Below are positions 33,305 to 44,954 of a stretch of DNA of 64,000 nt, one piece after another. The notes below the pieces were generated by a model. That model worked only from the letters and a program-made list of their open reading frames with translations. It was not told the DNA's origin and did not search any database. Both the position numbers and the translations under genes were made by a program. This DNA comes from Euryodendron excelsum (Eukaryota > Streptophyta > Magnoliopsida > Ericales > Pentaphylacaceae), in contig CM065399.1 of assembly GCA_033060915.1 (NCBI GenBank), positions 14,511,001 to 14,575,000 of the forward strand. The letters run 5' to 3'. The first letter of the stretch is position 1. Each line of letters begins with the position of its first letter.

Positions 33305-33985
33305 TGTCATGAGCTGCACTTCAAGGCCGAGCCCATGCCCTCATTTTTCAGTCGCGTGCCAACCCAAACTTATCTGTACATATTGTATAGAGTCTAGGAA
33401 TGTAGGTATGGTGTCGGATGCACGCGTAAATTTTTCCTTGTCAAGATGTGCGACATCCAAGTTGGTTGGATCCTAGTTCTATAGGGGAGAGTTGTTGTAA
33501 TTTTTCTGAAGGGCTAGAAAACTTGTTTAAGGTCATGTGTAGATGTATGTAAAAGGATTTTGTCAAATTCCTTGCAAATATTTTTGTAGACCTATTATGA
33601 CTCCTCAAGGGGGTGTCACGTTTCCTCTTGTCAGTTTATAAATAGCTTAAAAAGCATATATAGGGGAGGATAACAAGGTGAGTCTAAGTTCCTAGCTTAC
33701 TCGGTTGCTGAGGGTTGTTAGCTATCTAAACTCTCCACTTAATTGTAATCTGAAATTGCTTGTTAATACAATTAAAGTGATCTTATTACTTGCAAATTGT
33801 GTGTCATTTGCCTCGATTGTTACTTTAAACGTTCTTAGCTTGTTACTTTAAATTTGCTCACTTGTATACCTTCGGGTGTGTGTGTTGGCTTAACTTGCGA
33901 GGTGCCCCTTTGGCTGACTTGCTTAATGTCGTCCAAGACAAGTACCACACAGTCTTACTCACTTAAAAAGTGTCGGTCCGTGACA
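33305..33985 (+). repeat. 5' LTR of the gypsy element
   Basis: 681 bases with TG...CA ends, matching 36529-37173 along its length. It contains 'tttataaatagc' near 33637-33650, a candidate TATA box. Confidence 0.9.
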
Positions 33986-34028
33986 ATTAGTATCAGATCA
34001 CGGTGGTTACTTAAAGGATCCGGGAACC

Positions 34029-35070
34029 ATGCCTCCAAAGAAGTCAGAACAAGACCGCCTCGACGAGATGGAGGTGGAAATGAAAAGGCTAAGACGTGAG
34101 ACGACGGAAAGCTTGGCCAGGCTTAGTGACCGCCTAGACTTAGTGGAAGTAAGCACGGTAGTTGAGACGCCACGGGCTAGTGTCATCATTGACAGGCTCG
34201 CTGATACAGAAGAGCTTCGAGATGAGGTAAAAGAGTTGAGAGGCGAGTTGGATGAGATTAACACCAAGCTAAACTTGCTAATGCGGGCGGTCGGTAACTC
34301 GGCCCCTCACACCTCAATCTTTAGCAGGGCAAAGGTACTCATTCCAAAGCCCTGTGCCTACAGTGGAGTACGGGATACCAAAGAGTTGGAGAACTTTCTC
34401 TTTAACATGGATCAATATTTCAAGGCTATCAAGGCCGACTCAGAAGAGACCAAGTTCACCATAGCTACAATGTATTTGAGCGGTGATGTTAAACTATAGT
34501 GGCGCACGAAGCATGAAGAAATCCTATAGGGCCGCTGCACCATTGACACGTGGGAAGACTTAAAAGAGGGAATTGAAGGCCCAATTCTACCCTGAGAATG
34601 TTCAGTACATCGCTCGGCGCAAGCTTAGAGATTTAAAGCATACGAGCACTGTGAGGGAGTATGTCAAACAATTCTCCGAGCTGATATTGAACATTCGGGA
34701 CATGTCGGAGAAGGATAAAATGTTCTATTTCTTAGAAGGCCTAAAGCCTTGGGCGCACGCTGAGCTCCAAAGGCAACGAGTGTAGGACTTAGCATCCGCC
34801 GTGACTGAGCGCCTGGTTAACTACACCTCCGAAGCTTCATCTCCCTCCTCGAACAAGAAGAAGGATTCATCGAGTGGGTCAGGTGGAGACAGTGGAAGTT
34901 TGTTAAGGCCAACAAGGGACAAAGTGGTGGAGGCGACAAGGGAACTTATTCCTCCAAGTTCCAACCAAAATCCCGGGCACCCAACACAGCAGGAGACAAG
35001 CCCAAGTTTATTAAATGCTTCTTATGTAGCGGTCCCCATAGGGTCTCTAAGTGCCCCCATAAACAAGCAC
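34029..35070 (+). pseudogene. Gag of the gypsy element, broken
   Basis: Starts MPPKKSEQDRLDEMEVEM with a coiled-coil stretch (EELRDEVKELRGELDEINTKL), then the gag-type segment PKPCAYSGVRDTKELENFLF. A stop lies at 34497-34499. Reading continues in another frame at 34573 (FYPENVQYIARRKLRDLKH...REYVKQFSELIL), stops again at 34783-34785, and then runs through a Ser/Lys-rich C-terminal part. This is the usual order of plant Ty3/gypsy gag. At least one frameshift and two stops are visible. Confidence 0.85.
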
Positions 35071-35149
35071 TAAATACTTTACAAGCTTCTTTGTCTAGTG
35101 GTGATGTGCAGAGCAAGACGAAGAAAAAGAAGCTGAAGGAGCCCCACAA

Positions 35150-35848
35150 ATGGGTATCATGCGCTTGCTTAATGCCTTGAAGAAGCAAGCCGAAACAAAG
35201 AAGGCCCCGCCCAAAGGCCTAATGTTCGTGGATGTGCGCATGAATGGCAAGTTGATTAGGGCCATAATTGACACCGACGCCACTCACAACTTCGTGTCAG
35301 ACACAGAGGCGGCACGCTTAGGCCTAAAGCTAGCCAAGGACTCAAGCAAGATGAAGGCTGTGAACTCGGCAGCTCGTCCCATCCATGGAGTAGCCAAATC
35401 GATGCCAGTAAAGTTGCAAAATTGGAAAGGACATACCAACTTCACCGTCGTTCCTATGGATGGTTTCTAAGTGATTTTGTGTATGGAGTTTATGAGGGAC
35501 ACTAGGGCCATTACAATACCTTTTTCTAACTTATTGAGTTTAATAAGGGAGAACCCATGCCTTCTTCCCGCCGTGACTCAACACTCCAAGGATAGGTTTC
35601 TCTCGGCGATGCAACTAAAGAAGGGGGTGAAGCATGGTGAACCAACATTTGTGGCAGCTTTCTCGGTGAATGAGGAAATGGAACAAAGACCCGTGCCAGC
35701 AGCTATCAAAAGGGTTCTGCGTGAATTTTTTAATGTGATGCCTAAAGCACTACCTCCACAGCGCCCGATGGATCATGAAATCGAGTTATATAGTTCAATT
35801 CTCAGAAAAGTTCTTCCACTAAGAAAAGCCCTTTTGAGATTGTTATAG
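35150..35848 (+). pseudogene. Protease and start of pol, active site altered
   Basis: A retropepsin-like aspartic protease: FVDVRMNGKLIRAIIDTDATHNFVSD followed by LGLKL. The catalytic triad, normally DTG in this family, reads DTD here (GGC to GAC). A stop at 35468-35470 is followed in the same frame by sequence leading to the linker PQRPMDHEIEL, which normally precedes reverse transcriptase. The reverse transcriptase itself is missing because the deletion begins about here. Confidence 0.85.
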
Positions 35849-35939
35849 GTTAGCCGCCATTGATGCCCCACATAGTGGATAAACCTTACATCGGAAAGTC
35901 TCCAAGAGTTTACAACTTCACCAAAGAATAGAAGCAAGG

Positions 35940-36465
35940 GTTTAAAATAGCGAAAGTTTACTTAGAGAAGCAGGGAAATAAAATAGCCAAAGTTTACTTA
36001 GAGAAGGCTTCTAAGAGAATGAAGAAGTGGGCAGATCAAGAAAGAAAGCCACTTGAATTTGAACTTGGAGACCTGGTACTAGTGAAGGTGACGCCTGAAC
36101 AACTTAGATTTCTTTGCAACCGCGACCGGCACCTAGTGTGAAAGTACAAGAAACTTGTTTCGGTTATGGCCAAGATTGGGAAGAAGTCTTACAGGGTCGA
36201 GCCTCCAGCTTGGATGAGAGTGCACCCAGTGTTCCATGTGAGTTGTCTCAAGCCCTACCATACAAATCAAGAAGATTCAACTGGCAACATCTCCACAAGA
36301 GTAGCCATCAACGCCAAACCACCTGCGCCAAAGCAAGTTGAAGACATTCTGGCCGACAAAGTGGTCAAGGGAGGCACCCACACTTGGAGTACTTAGTGAA
36401 GTAGAAGGATCTTGGAGACGAGGAGATCAGCTGGGAAAAAGCAAAAGACTTGCAATAGTTCGTGG
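35940..36465 (+). pseudogene. Integrase C-terminal remnant of the gypsy element
   Basis: Broken reading with the typical C-terminal integrase sequence of plant Ty3/gypsy elements: KPLEFELGDLVLVKVTPEQLRF, then a stop, then MAKIGKKSYRVEPPAWMRVHPVFHVSCLKPYH, and further on a degenerate chromodomain-like YLVK-KDLGDEEISWE. Several stops. A short near-duplicate of 'aatagc(c/g)aaagtttacttag' occurs at about 35948 and 35980. Confidence 0.8.
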
Positions 36466-36528
36466 ACAAGGTCAAGGAGTATCTTGCTTCAAAGTCTATG
36501 AGGAGGTCGACCGCATAAGTGGGAAGAG

Positions 36529-37173
36529 TGTCACGAGCTGCACTTCAAGGTTGGGCACATGCCCTCATTTTTCAATCTCGTGCCAACCCAAACTTGTCTG
36601 TACATATTGTATAGAGTCTAGGAATGTAGGTTTGGTATCGGATGCACGCATGGATTTTCCCTTGTCAAGGTGTGTGGCATCCAAGTTGATCGTGTCCTAA
36701 CCCTATCAAGGAATGGTGTTGTAATTTTTCTAAAGGGTTAGAAAATTAGTTTAGGGTCATATATAGATGTATGTAAAAGGATTTTGTCAAATTCTTTTTA
36801 ATATTTTTGCAGACCCATTATGACTCCTCGAGGGGGTGTCACGTTTCCTCTTGTCAGTTTGTAAATGGCTTAAAAAGCATATATAGGAGAAAATAGCAAG
36901 GTGAGTCGGTTGTTGTCGGTTCCCACCTAATTGTAATATGGAATTGCTTGTTAATGCAATAAAAGTGATCTTGTTGCTTGCAAATAATGTGCTATTTGCA
37001 TCGGCTATTACTTTAAACGTTCTTAGCTTGTTGCTTCAAATCTAAACACTTGTGTAACTTCGAGTGAGCGTGTTGGCTTAACTTGCGAGGTACCCATTTG
37101 GCTGACTTACATGGTGACGCCCAAAACAAGTGTCACACGGTCTTGCTCACTTGAAAAGTGTCGATCCGTGACA
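36529..37173 (+). repeat. 3' LTR of the gypsy element
   Basis: 645 bases homologous to 33305-33985, shorter by several small deletions (for example near 36905-36930). Ends TCCGTGACA and is followed by CCATG, the target duplication. Confidence 0.9.
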
Positions 37174-37178
37174 CCATG

Positions 37179-38367
37179 CATGATCAACATCTTCATGGGT
37201 AACAGTACTATCATCACCTAAGTCACGAGGTAATGCGACTCCATGGCTACATGTTATGGTAGTGAGTGAGTGTGTGCTAAAATGCGAGATATAGATGGCA
37301 AGAAGTACTCAACATGAAATTATTTGAACAACGTTCGGCGTACAAATTCTACTAAATAGTCTTTCTTTCAAAATGTATTATGTTTATCAAGCATGTTACA
37401 GATTTGCATGATATATCATGATTTACCTTGAAATTTGATCAAAATGTGGAACTTGTGACTAAAATAATGGATTTTCTTACGTGGTATTTCAAAAGGTTGT
37501 GAAATTTCCAGTGACCCCAAATGGGTGAATTATAATTAATTTTCTCTAGATATGTATACTCACTGGGCTCTAGCTTATTCCTTCCTTGTCTTCCTTTCAA
37601 ACATTTAGTATCATTTGGTGGGGTATTTTATAGGAAAGAGATCATTTAAAGGTGGGATCTCAGACAGACAGTCTCCTCGGTAACTCTATGTCCAGTTTTC
37701 TCATGTGAATTGTGTAGGAATATTCATATATATTCCTATTTTGATGGTGCGTTTGATACGAGTAGTACGTCACCAGTCTAGATGTAATTGTATATAGTGG
37801 CGAGTTTGACGGATATGTGATATTTATCTTTGCAGTATTAATGTACATGTGTTGTTAAATGTGGTTAGCTAGTGCTCTAAAGATCTTGATGGATTGTGAA
37901 AGGTGAACTAATGGAATATCATGATATACAGAGGGATTAGTATGTTTTAACTTATGCATATGAGTTGATCTATGAACAGGTGGAAGGCATGCTTATGCGT
38001 ATGAGTTGATCTATGAACAGGCATATGGTCTAAAGGCACTCTAACCATACACCGAGAGATACTTCAATGTGTCTACAAACCTTCTGGCATCTTGAACATC
38101 TCGTTGAAATTCGAAAAATACTTGCAAAATAACGGTTCCCTGAGTATTCTACATATTATAGGCACTTTCAAGCAAGATATAAAGTTCAATATGCATACGT
38201 ATTGTAGTTCTCTGAGTGGGTATTTGGATTTTGAATCCCAAAAGTACAACGTCGATCCTTCACCTATTTAATATGTGACAAAAAGCAACGAAATCCATTT
38301 CAATTTTTGCCTAAACTAAGTGGCCTCATTCATGCTCAAATCATAAGCTCATAACAGACAAAATACC
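37179..38367. other. Repeat-derived intergenic sequence
   Basis: No gene. Phrases such as 'tatgtatactcactgggctctagc' and a short direct repeat around 'gcatatgagttgatctatgaacagg' (37950-38010) look like LTR debris into which the gypsy element inserted. Confidence 0.4.
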
Positions 38368-38439
38368 GTGGCAGAGCAGATGAACAAAAAACTACAGTTC
38401 CTCAAATCAAAGCGATCATTTGAACGGGATGTAAGAATT

Positions 38440-38610
38440 AACATAAACAAATCCTGTAAAACAGCCCATACTGACCTTTGTACCGGAATCGGAAGCGAGG
38501 AGGCCAGAGAAGAGAGTGACGGATGGGCCGAACCGCAACGGCGGCGGAGAGGAGATGTTGATGGCAGCGAAGTGATGAAGCTGTGTAGGGATTCTTCACA
38601 TTTTTTTCGT
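38440..38610 (-). other. GC-rich exon-like fragment, identity unknown
   Basis: On the minus strand a GC-rich stretch (about 38590 to 38490) codes without stop for LRFGPSVTLFSGLLASDSGTK and ends in AAG|GTCAGT, a good donor site. This is the look of a plant first exon or leader. No initiating ATG in frame and no downstream exon could be identified, so it may be a leader exon, a captured gene fragment or chance. Confidence 0.3.
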
Positions 38611-38803
38611 TTTTGGTTTTTGGACTCGGTTTCTGGGTTTTGTAGATCGAAAACCTCAACAGGCTCACACTCTCTGCCTTGTCTATCCTTCTGTGAAATT
38701 TGCGAATGGAAATGGGGTAAGCGCTCGGAAGTACGGGGGTTGATAGGTGGAATCGCACGTGTAAATTGTTTCCCACGTGCGAATAAATAAGTATTTCTTC
38801 ATA

Positions 38804-38972
38804 GGCCGTTTGGAACTTGGGATAGGAGAGGGAAGGGTTTTTTCGGAGAGGAAAAAAATAGAGAAAAAATTTTAAATCACTTTTTTTATTTTTTTATAAA
38901 ATCAAATAGGAAAAAATATATATTTTTCTTACATTTTCTCTTTTCTTTCCTCTCCAAATTCCAAACAAGCTC
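38804..38972. mobile_element. Short MITE
   Basis: Inverted ends GGCCGTTTGGAACTTGGG and (inverted) GAGCTTGTTTGGAATTTGG, continuing as 'ggagagg' on both sides, around an AT-rich core of 170 bases. The target duplication is unclear. Confidence 0.6.
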
Positions 38973-39414
38973 TTAAGGGAAAGAAAAATTGAGGATTGGA
39001 AAGTCCACTACAAATGAAAATAGTGAATTCAGTAATAACTTGGAATATTATTTTTTGTAGTCTTTTTTTTACACAAGCGTAGCATCATATAGTTTTTAGA
39101 ATTTAAGTATAACATAAAATGCGAGACTAATGGATATGCGTAGTATAGATTTTCATCATATTTTTATGATAAATATCTATTGGAACTTATATTGGACATA
39201 TACTAAACAATTGATATATCTTTTATTATTTTTTTATACATACTTGTGTCGGATAATATGTTTATATTTTATGTTAAAATAACTTAATATTAATTAATAC
39301 TTGACATAAGCAATGTCATATTAAGTACCTCAAATTTTGTAAATATAATCATATTTTACGATATATATTTATAGTTATTAATTTGAAACGGTACACTAAA
39401 ACGCCCTAGTAACA
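38973..39414. other. AT-rich intergenic, nothing recognised
   Basis: Very AT-rich; no ORF or repeat borders of note. Confidence 0.4.
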
Positions 39415-39422
39415 ATACGTAC

Positions 39423-39990
39423 TAGGGGCACAAACGAACTGAATAACTCGAGAACCGAACCAAACCGACCTCTATGGGTTGGTTTGATTTGAGTCTGTCA
39501 AATGATCGGTTTGGTTATGGGTTTAAAAAAGTCAATCCGATCAATTCAATTTGATTCTCGATTCCACAATTTTTAGACCCGAATCAAACTGAGAACAACG
39601 CAACCCGAACCGACCCAAAAACCGAAACGAAATCTGATCTTTATTTCTCTTTAAAGTCTATATATATTATACATATGCTATTAGATCATATTATTTGTAT
39701 TTAATTATTGTTGATTTGTGTTTTATGTTATTTTTAATTTTTTAAAAAAATTAAAGATGCAAAATCAATCCTTTTATTTATTTTTTTTGAATAAATAAAT
39801 TAAACTTATACAATAATTACGGAATTGACCCGACCTGACCTGAACCAACATGAGGTATGAACCGAACCGAACCGAACTAACTCGAACCGAGTCAGGTTGG
39901 TTTGGTTCAGTTCTGGGTCTAAAAATTCAAAACCGATCAATATTTGATCAGTTCTTGGTCTAGCATGGACCCAACCCATGCACACCCCTA
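39423..39990. mobile_element. hAT-type MITE
   Basis: Starts TAGGGGCACAAACGAAC and ends GCACACCCCTA. The ends are rich in 'aaccgaacc/ggttcggtt' type sequence and form long imperfect inverted repeats around an AT-rich centre. The flanking 8-mers ATACGTAC (39415-39422) and GTACGTAC (39991-39998) agree at 7 of 8 positions, the target-duplication length of hAT elements. No transposase is present. Confidence 0.8.
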
Positions 39991-39998
39991 GTACGTAC

Positions 39999-40811
39999 CA
40001 TACTAATGACAAAAAAGTTATGTTATTCAGTACGAAATTGACCTCTATGACCCGAACAACACTCTTATTACTCTTATATGTGGATGTAGTGTAGGTCTTC
40101 TATGATTTTATGTTGCGTGTGCTCTTCACATGACATAATACACTCACTAATAATATAAGGAAACTCACATTAGAGAGAATGTTTTTGGGTGTAATTTAAA
40201 CACCTAGATGCTTAAAAGGGTGGTTGGAGGTTCTTACTACTTATACTGCTAAGCAGAATTTTCTACTAGTTTAGAAACCAACATCTTAGGGCTAACATGG
40301 GATCCGTTCAAGTACCTATTGGTTTAGGTAAATATCTCACACCTCACCAATGTTAAGTTCTTTCGTCAAGACAAAATATTGGTTACAAATTACAACCGTA
40401 TTAAGTTCTCTTATTGAAGAAAATATTAGTTATGATCGTTGTACCACATTATGATACTGATGTGGCACAATTGATTAATGATATATAGCCATACGAGTAC
40501 ATTAAAGCCTAATCAACTGGATATCATATTATTTTAGGTTGAAAATTTTAAATTTTAAACTCGACACTTCTAATAATTCAAATTTACATGATTATGTGAA
40601 TATAATTTATTAACTCGTTGTATCACATTAGCATAATAACGTGGTGCATGTATCCAATATTTGTTGAGTACACAACGAAAGCTTAAATAACATCTTTAAT
40701 TTATACACCAATAATACAATACCATTACAGCAAGACAATGCACTGTACGTGTGTTTACAACATAACTCACACATATATTATGGTGTCTTAGAGACACATT
40801 TTTTAACTTAA
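39999..40811. other. AT-rich intergenic, nothing recognised
   Basis: No gene. A phrase near 40757 ('caacataactcacacatata') recurs near 45467 ('caacataactcacacgtata'), beyond the copia element. This could mean that the copia insertion split one older repeat. Confidence 0.4.
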
Positions 40812-41278
40812 TTGGTTATTCAGATGCTGATTATGCTGGTAGTAAGGTTGATAGAAAAAACACTAGTAGTTCTTGTCAATTTCTTAGAAATATGTTTGTT
40901 TCATAGTTTAGTAAGAAACAAAACTCAATTACCCTTTCTACAGCTAAGGCTAAGTATATTGTAGCCGGAAGTTGTTGTGCACAAGTGCTTTGGATAAAAC
41001 ATCAACCGGAAGATTTTGGTTTAACATTTGAACATATTCCAATTAGATGTGATAACACAAGTGCTATCAATCTAACTAAAAATCTTATCCAACATTCTCG
41101 CATAAAGCACATTGAGATTAGACATTATTTTATGCGTGATCATGTGCAAAAAGGTGATATCTTGCTTGATTTTGTGAGTACTGAACATCAACTTGCTGAT
41201 ATATTCACAAAATTTTTAAATAAAAATAGATTTTGTATGATTAGAAGAGAATTGGAAATGAGCAATCATTTATCTTGA
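40812..41278 (+). pseudogene. Ty1/copia RNase H remnant
   Basis: Reads YSDADYAGSKVDRKNTSSSC, then CDNTSAINLTKNLIQHSRIKHIEIRHYF and STEHQLADIFTK, the standard C-terminal end of copia pol. An in-frame TAG at 40904-40906 stands where a Trp codon is expected (VS-W-FSKKQNS). The stop is TGA at 41276-41278. Catalytic residues upstream of YSDADYAG are lost with the rest of pol. Confidence 0.9.
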
Positions 41279-41393
41279 ATGCTTAGATGTCTATGTATGT
41301 TTGATGAATGCATATGTACCTTTGAAATTGATTATAAACTTGTTTGATGCGTGTCATAGCTTTTAAAATCACATCTTTGCATTTCTGGAGGAA

Positions 41394-41575
41394 AAGAGTC
41401 AACTCATGCCTCAAAAGAGTCGACCCCTAGATTCTGGAATCAGCCCCAGAAGTCCTCTGTTGAAAAGAGTCGACCCCTCTTGCCATAAGAGTCGACTCAT
41501 TTGAACAGAGAGCTCAGAAAGCTTTCTTCGCTCAAAAGAGTCAACCCTTTTTAAGCCATGAGCCGACTCATTTAA
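41394..41575 (+). repeat. Cluster of GAGTCGACTC-type palindromes (pre-LTR)
   Basis: About six variants of 'aaaagagtcgacccct / aagagtcgactcatttgaac' with core GAGTCGACTC or half-palindromes, in the non-coding region after RNase H. The same motif is clustered again inside the LTR at 43636-43872. Confidence 0.75.
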
Positions 41576-42876
41576 GCCAAAATTGCTTTAAAACTGTAAA
41601 ACCCCTGTTTTATTCGAACCATTACAAAGCCTTCTGTTGCATCTCAAAAATATGGCCTAAGACAAAGACCTTCAAGCAGCAAATTTTCAAACACTGCTGA
41701 TGATCCAGTTGATCTTTCTCAAACCCCTTCTCCCAAAAAAAAATGAAGACCTCTGCCTCTGAACTTTCTATTTTCTGTCTTTGAACAAGTCATTTTCTAA
41801 GCAATATGTAATATTTTGTGGATGGTTTTCTTTGTTAAACTCTTTCAATATTTCTTTATGAATGAATGATGTGTTTTGAATCTCATTGTCTTAACATTGC
41901 TATCTTATTTGTGAGCATTGAATAAGTGATTGCTTTAACAATGTTGAATGAGTAATTGCTTTAACAATGTTGAATAAGTGATTGCTTTAACAATGTTAAT
42001 TGAGTGATTGCTTTAACTGTCTTAATCAATATCCTCCTCATAAACATCATTTTATTCTTTTTACTATTGTACCTGTCTATTTTTTCTCCATCTATTACTC
42101 CTTGTTATGATTTGACAAAAAGGAAAGTTGGTATGAGAAACACATTACCAGGTATAAGAAATATATTTCTCTTTAACCTTCATTTCATTATCTGGTACTA
42201 GTTGACTGCAATGAATTGTTCTCTAGTATTAAATGGGTGCAAAAGAATTGTATTGCAATAGGGCATCAACTCTAAAAGAAAGGGGGAGCCTTTGTTTGAT
42301 GTGAAAAGGGGAGCATGAACCTGATACAGTAGAGCATAAGCAATGAAGCATCCAAAGATATGAATGAAGCATACATATTCTGAACTTCTAAGTGCATACA
42401 TACCTTGCTATGTTTATTGATTGTTTTACCTTGAATCTAAAACTACTCTATGACACAAAGTACAAAAGCAAAGGGGAGCAAAGGCATGGTATGAAAATCT
42501 CACTTTCTCTAAATTCTTTCTGATATTGCAGTTTATTGATCTTCTTGAAATTTTGAGCATATTGTTTATACTCATAAAAGTTCCTTTGTATGCCATATCA
42601 AAGAAAACTCCTTCATTAAGGGGGAGAGATTTTTTTTTTTTTTTCTGGACTATGAATCCACATTTTCCATTCTATGTTTGCATTCCATCTTTGTTGTCCC
42701 TTTTTGAATGATTAACAAAAAGGGAGAGAAACACTTTATATGAAAAATATATGTTTCTCACACATATTAATTCTTATGCTTTATGTATATTTCTCACACA
42801 TATTAATTCTTATTCTTTATGTTGAGCTTAATTGCATATATTTTTAATGTTTTGTCATCATAAAAAATGGAGAGAT

Positions 42877-44624
42877 TGTTGAGTCAATGCCTTGATTTTG
42901 ATGACAACAAAACGTGGTTTAATGATCTAATAATTCTATTTAGTGTGCAGAGTAGCTATTAAATAAATCTTGACTTGAAGCTTATCAAATGGAGGATTCA
43001 TGATGCAAAGATTAGAATGAAAAATGAAAAATGAAAAGCTTGATGAGATGACACATTCAACAAGTGAAGATCTTATAAGAGAATGAAGAAAATGAATGTC
43101 AAGGAAGAAGAATGAAAATGCTCAAAGTCTTAATTGAAAAGATTGGAGACTTTAAAGACTTGAAGATATCTTGCAAGAATAGAAAAAGAATAGACCAACT
43201 CAAAGACATGAAAGCTTTCTTAAAAGATTTCATGATGTCTTGAAGGTATGGAAGAAATCATAAGACTTGGAAAGCTTTCTTGGAAAAGTTGTTGAAATCC
43301 ATAGAGAAGTTATATTGATTGAAGAATTCTATAAGAAATCTAGAAATGAAGATTTTCAAAGAAGGATAGAAAATCAGTTGAAGAAATGAAGATTTTAAGT
43401 CTTGGAAGCTCTTTTGAAGATCATGATGAAGATTTGGTTAAATGATTGAAACAATGATGATGAAAGAGCTCTACAAGTGATTAAAATGAAGATAATTCAT
43501 CTAGAATGAATTGAAGATGTTCTTAGAGTCATCAAGCCTTGAAGAAGTATTTGCAAGCTTTAAAAAGCTTATTTGGATGATCCTTAAAAAGATTGGAAGA
43601 TTTGGAGAAGAATGAAAAAAGCTGCAAAAACATGCATTGTGGTAAAAAGAGTCGATTCCTCAAGTTTCATGAGTCAACTCTTTCGAACAGAGCTTTAGAA
43701 ATTTACTGGAGACTCAAAAGAGTCGACTCCTGCTGTAAAAAGAGTCGACTTATTTCAACAGAGAACAAAAATTCTGGAGACTACTTAAAAGAGTCGACTC
43801 ATTTGGACAGAGCCTTGACAAATCTGCTGAAATGTTTGAGTTGACTCATTGCTTAAAAGGGTCGACCCCAGACAGTAACAACTAGTTTTCTAACAGACGG
43901 TATGGGGCAATATGCAACCAAAACTTCTCCCATATTTCTCTAACGGCTAGAATCGATCCATATCTTCAAATACAAGATACTTACAGCTTCAATGATGATG
44001 ATTAGAGCAATTATACCATTGATATCAAGAGCTTGAAGTTGAAAATCTGTTGTATCTCACTGTCACTTATTTTTGCTGAGTGTTTAAAGTTATTCATTGA
44101 GCTGTATTTGTTCATATACTCATTAGGAGAGTTATCCATTGTATAACTTTTATTCATTTCACTTGGGTGGGTTTGTAAACCTGTAAGTTTGAGTATTCTT
44201 GGGTAAAAACACTTGTAAGTTTAAGTGAAGCTTGGACAAAATAACTTGTAAGTTTGAGAGAAGTTTGGATAAAATTTCTTGGGTTTTGAAAGCTTGGGAA
44301 GAAGCTTTTGTAAGAGTGAGCTGGGTACTTGTGGCAAAATCAGCAACTGTGTAAAGAGTGTTACATAGTGGAATCCCTTCGAAAGGATCGAATAAGAGAG
44401 GACGTAGGCAAGGTTAGCCGAACCTCTATAAATCTGGAACTCTTCTCTTTTGCCTCTGTTTTGCTTATTTGCTCATTATACATGCTTGCATAAATATATA
44501 CATTGATATATATACTTTGATTAATTATTGTTGAAATACATAAACTGTTTTTAGTTACAATTCTTGATATAAATTCTATAAAACCCAATTCACCCCCCTC
44601 TTGGGTTGCCTTCTTGGGCCAACA
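42877..44624 (+). repeat. 3' LTR of the Sirevirus-like element
   Basis: Starts TGTTGAGTCAATGCC after the purine tract 'aaaaaatggagagat' and ends TTGGGCCAACA. About 1.75 kb with matched TGTTG/CAACA ends. Contains the palindrome cluster at 43636-43872. No second LTR lies in the window. Confidence 0.75.
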
Positions 44625-44954
44625 TATATATATACGCGCTCTAAGAGCTGCTAGGGTTATACTCTGCACATAATTGAGAGATACACGTTTTTGTAAGGAA
44701 GAGAGACCCTAGTAGCGGCGAGCCCACTCTCTGTAGAGCAAGACGTGTACGAGGAATATAGTAGAAGTCCGAAGGTTGAGTTCGAGCGGTTGCTTCGTGC
44801 TTAGTGCTAATTCTTGTTATTCGAGATTAAACCAGAGAGATCTTGAAGGTATGATTTTAATCACGTAGATTAGGCTATGCTAATCAGATTAGAATTTTTG
44901 ATAGTATGCGTATACACTATAGCCAAGTCGTGGGAAATTCCGCAGTTCCCAACA
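44625..44954 (+). mobile_element. Copia LTR 3'-end fragment
   Basis: The sequence 'gaaattccgcagttcccaaca' at the end and 'gagcggttgcttcgtgctt' inside are typical of the 3' end of short Ty1/copia LTRs. The 5' part is missing. It directly abuts the Sirevirus-like LTR, which may have inserted into it. Confidence 0.45.

Larger units (their letters stand above)
33305..37173 (+). mobile_element. Ty3/gypsy LTR retrotransposon, internally deleted
   Basis: Complete borders: LTRs at 33305-33985 and 36529-37173 (TGTCA(C/T)GAGCTGC ... CCGTGACA), flanked on both sides by the 5-bp duplication CCATG (33300-33304 and 37174-37178). Directly after the 5' LTR is a PBS-like 'tagtatcagatca' (initiator-Met tRNA type), and a short purine run (gtgggaagag) precedes the 3' LTR. 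The inside codes for gag, protease and the end of integrase. Reverse transcriptase, RNase H and most of integrase are deleted. Frameshifts and stops break the rest, so it is non-autonomous and dead. The two LTRs differ at many sites and by small indels, so the insertion is not recent. Confidence 0.9.
40812..44624 (+). mobile_element. 3' half of a Ty1/copia element (Sirevirus-like)
   Basis: Contains the end of pol (RNase H), then about 1.6 kb of non-coding sequence, then a 3' LTR at 42877-44624. The 5' LTR, gag, protease, integrase and reverse transcriptase are absent, and the left edge is abrupt near 40812. Several polypurine-like tracts with G-runs lie between RNase H and the LTR (about 42275, 42303, 42471, 42618, 42717 and 42862). 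Multiplied polypurine tracts there are a known hallmark of the Sirevirus genus. Confidence 0.75.

Noticed and set aside
38368..38790. 140-residue plus-strand ORF
   Set aside because: The splice-like donor and the GC-rich pattern point to the other strand, and the ORF has no family resemblance.
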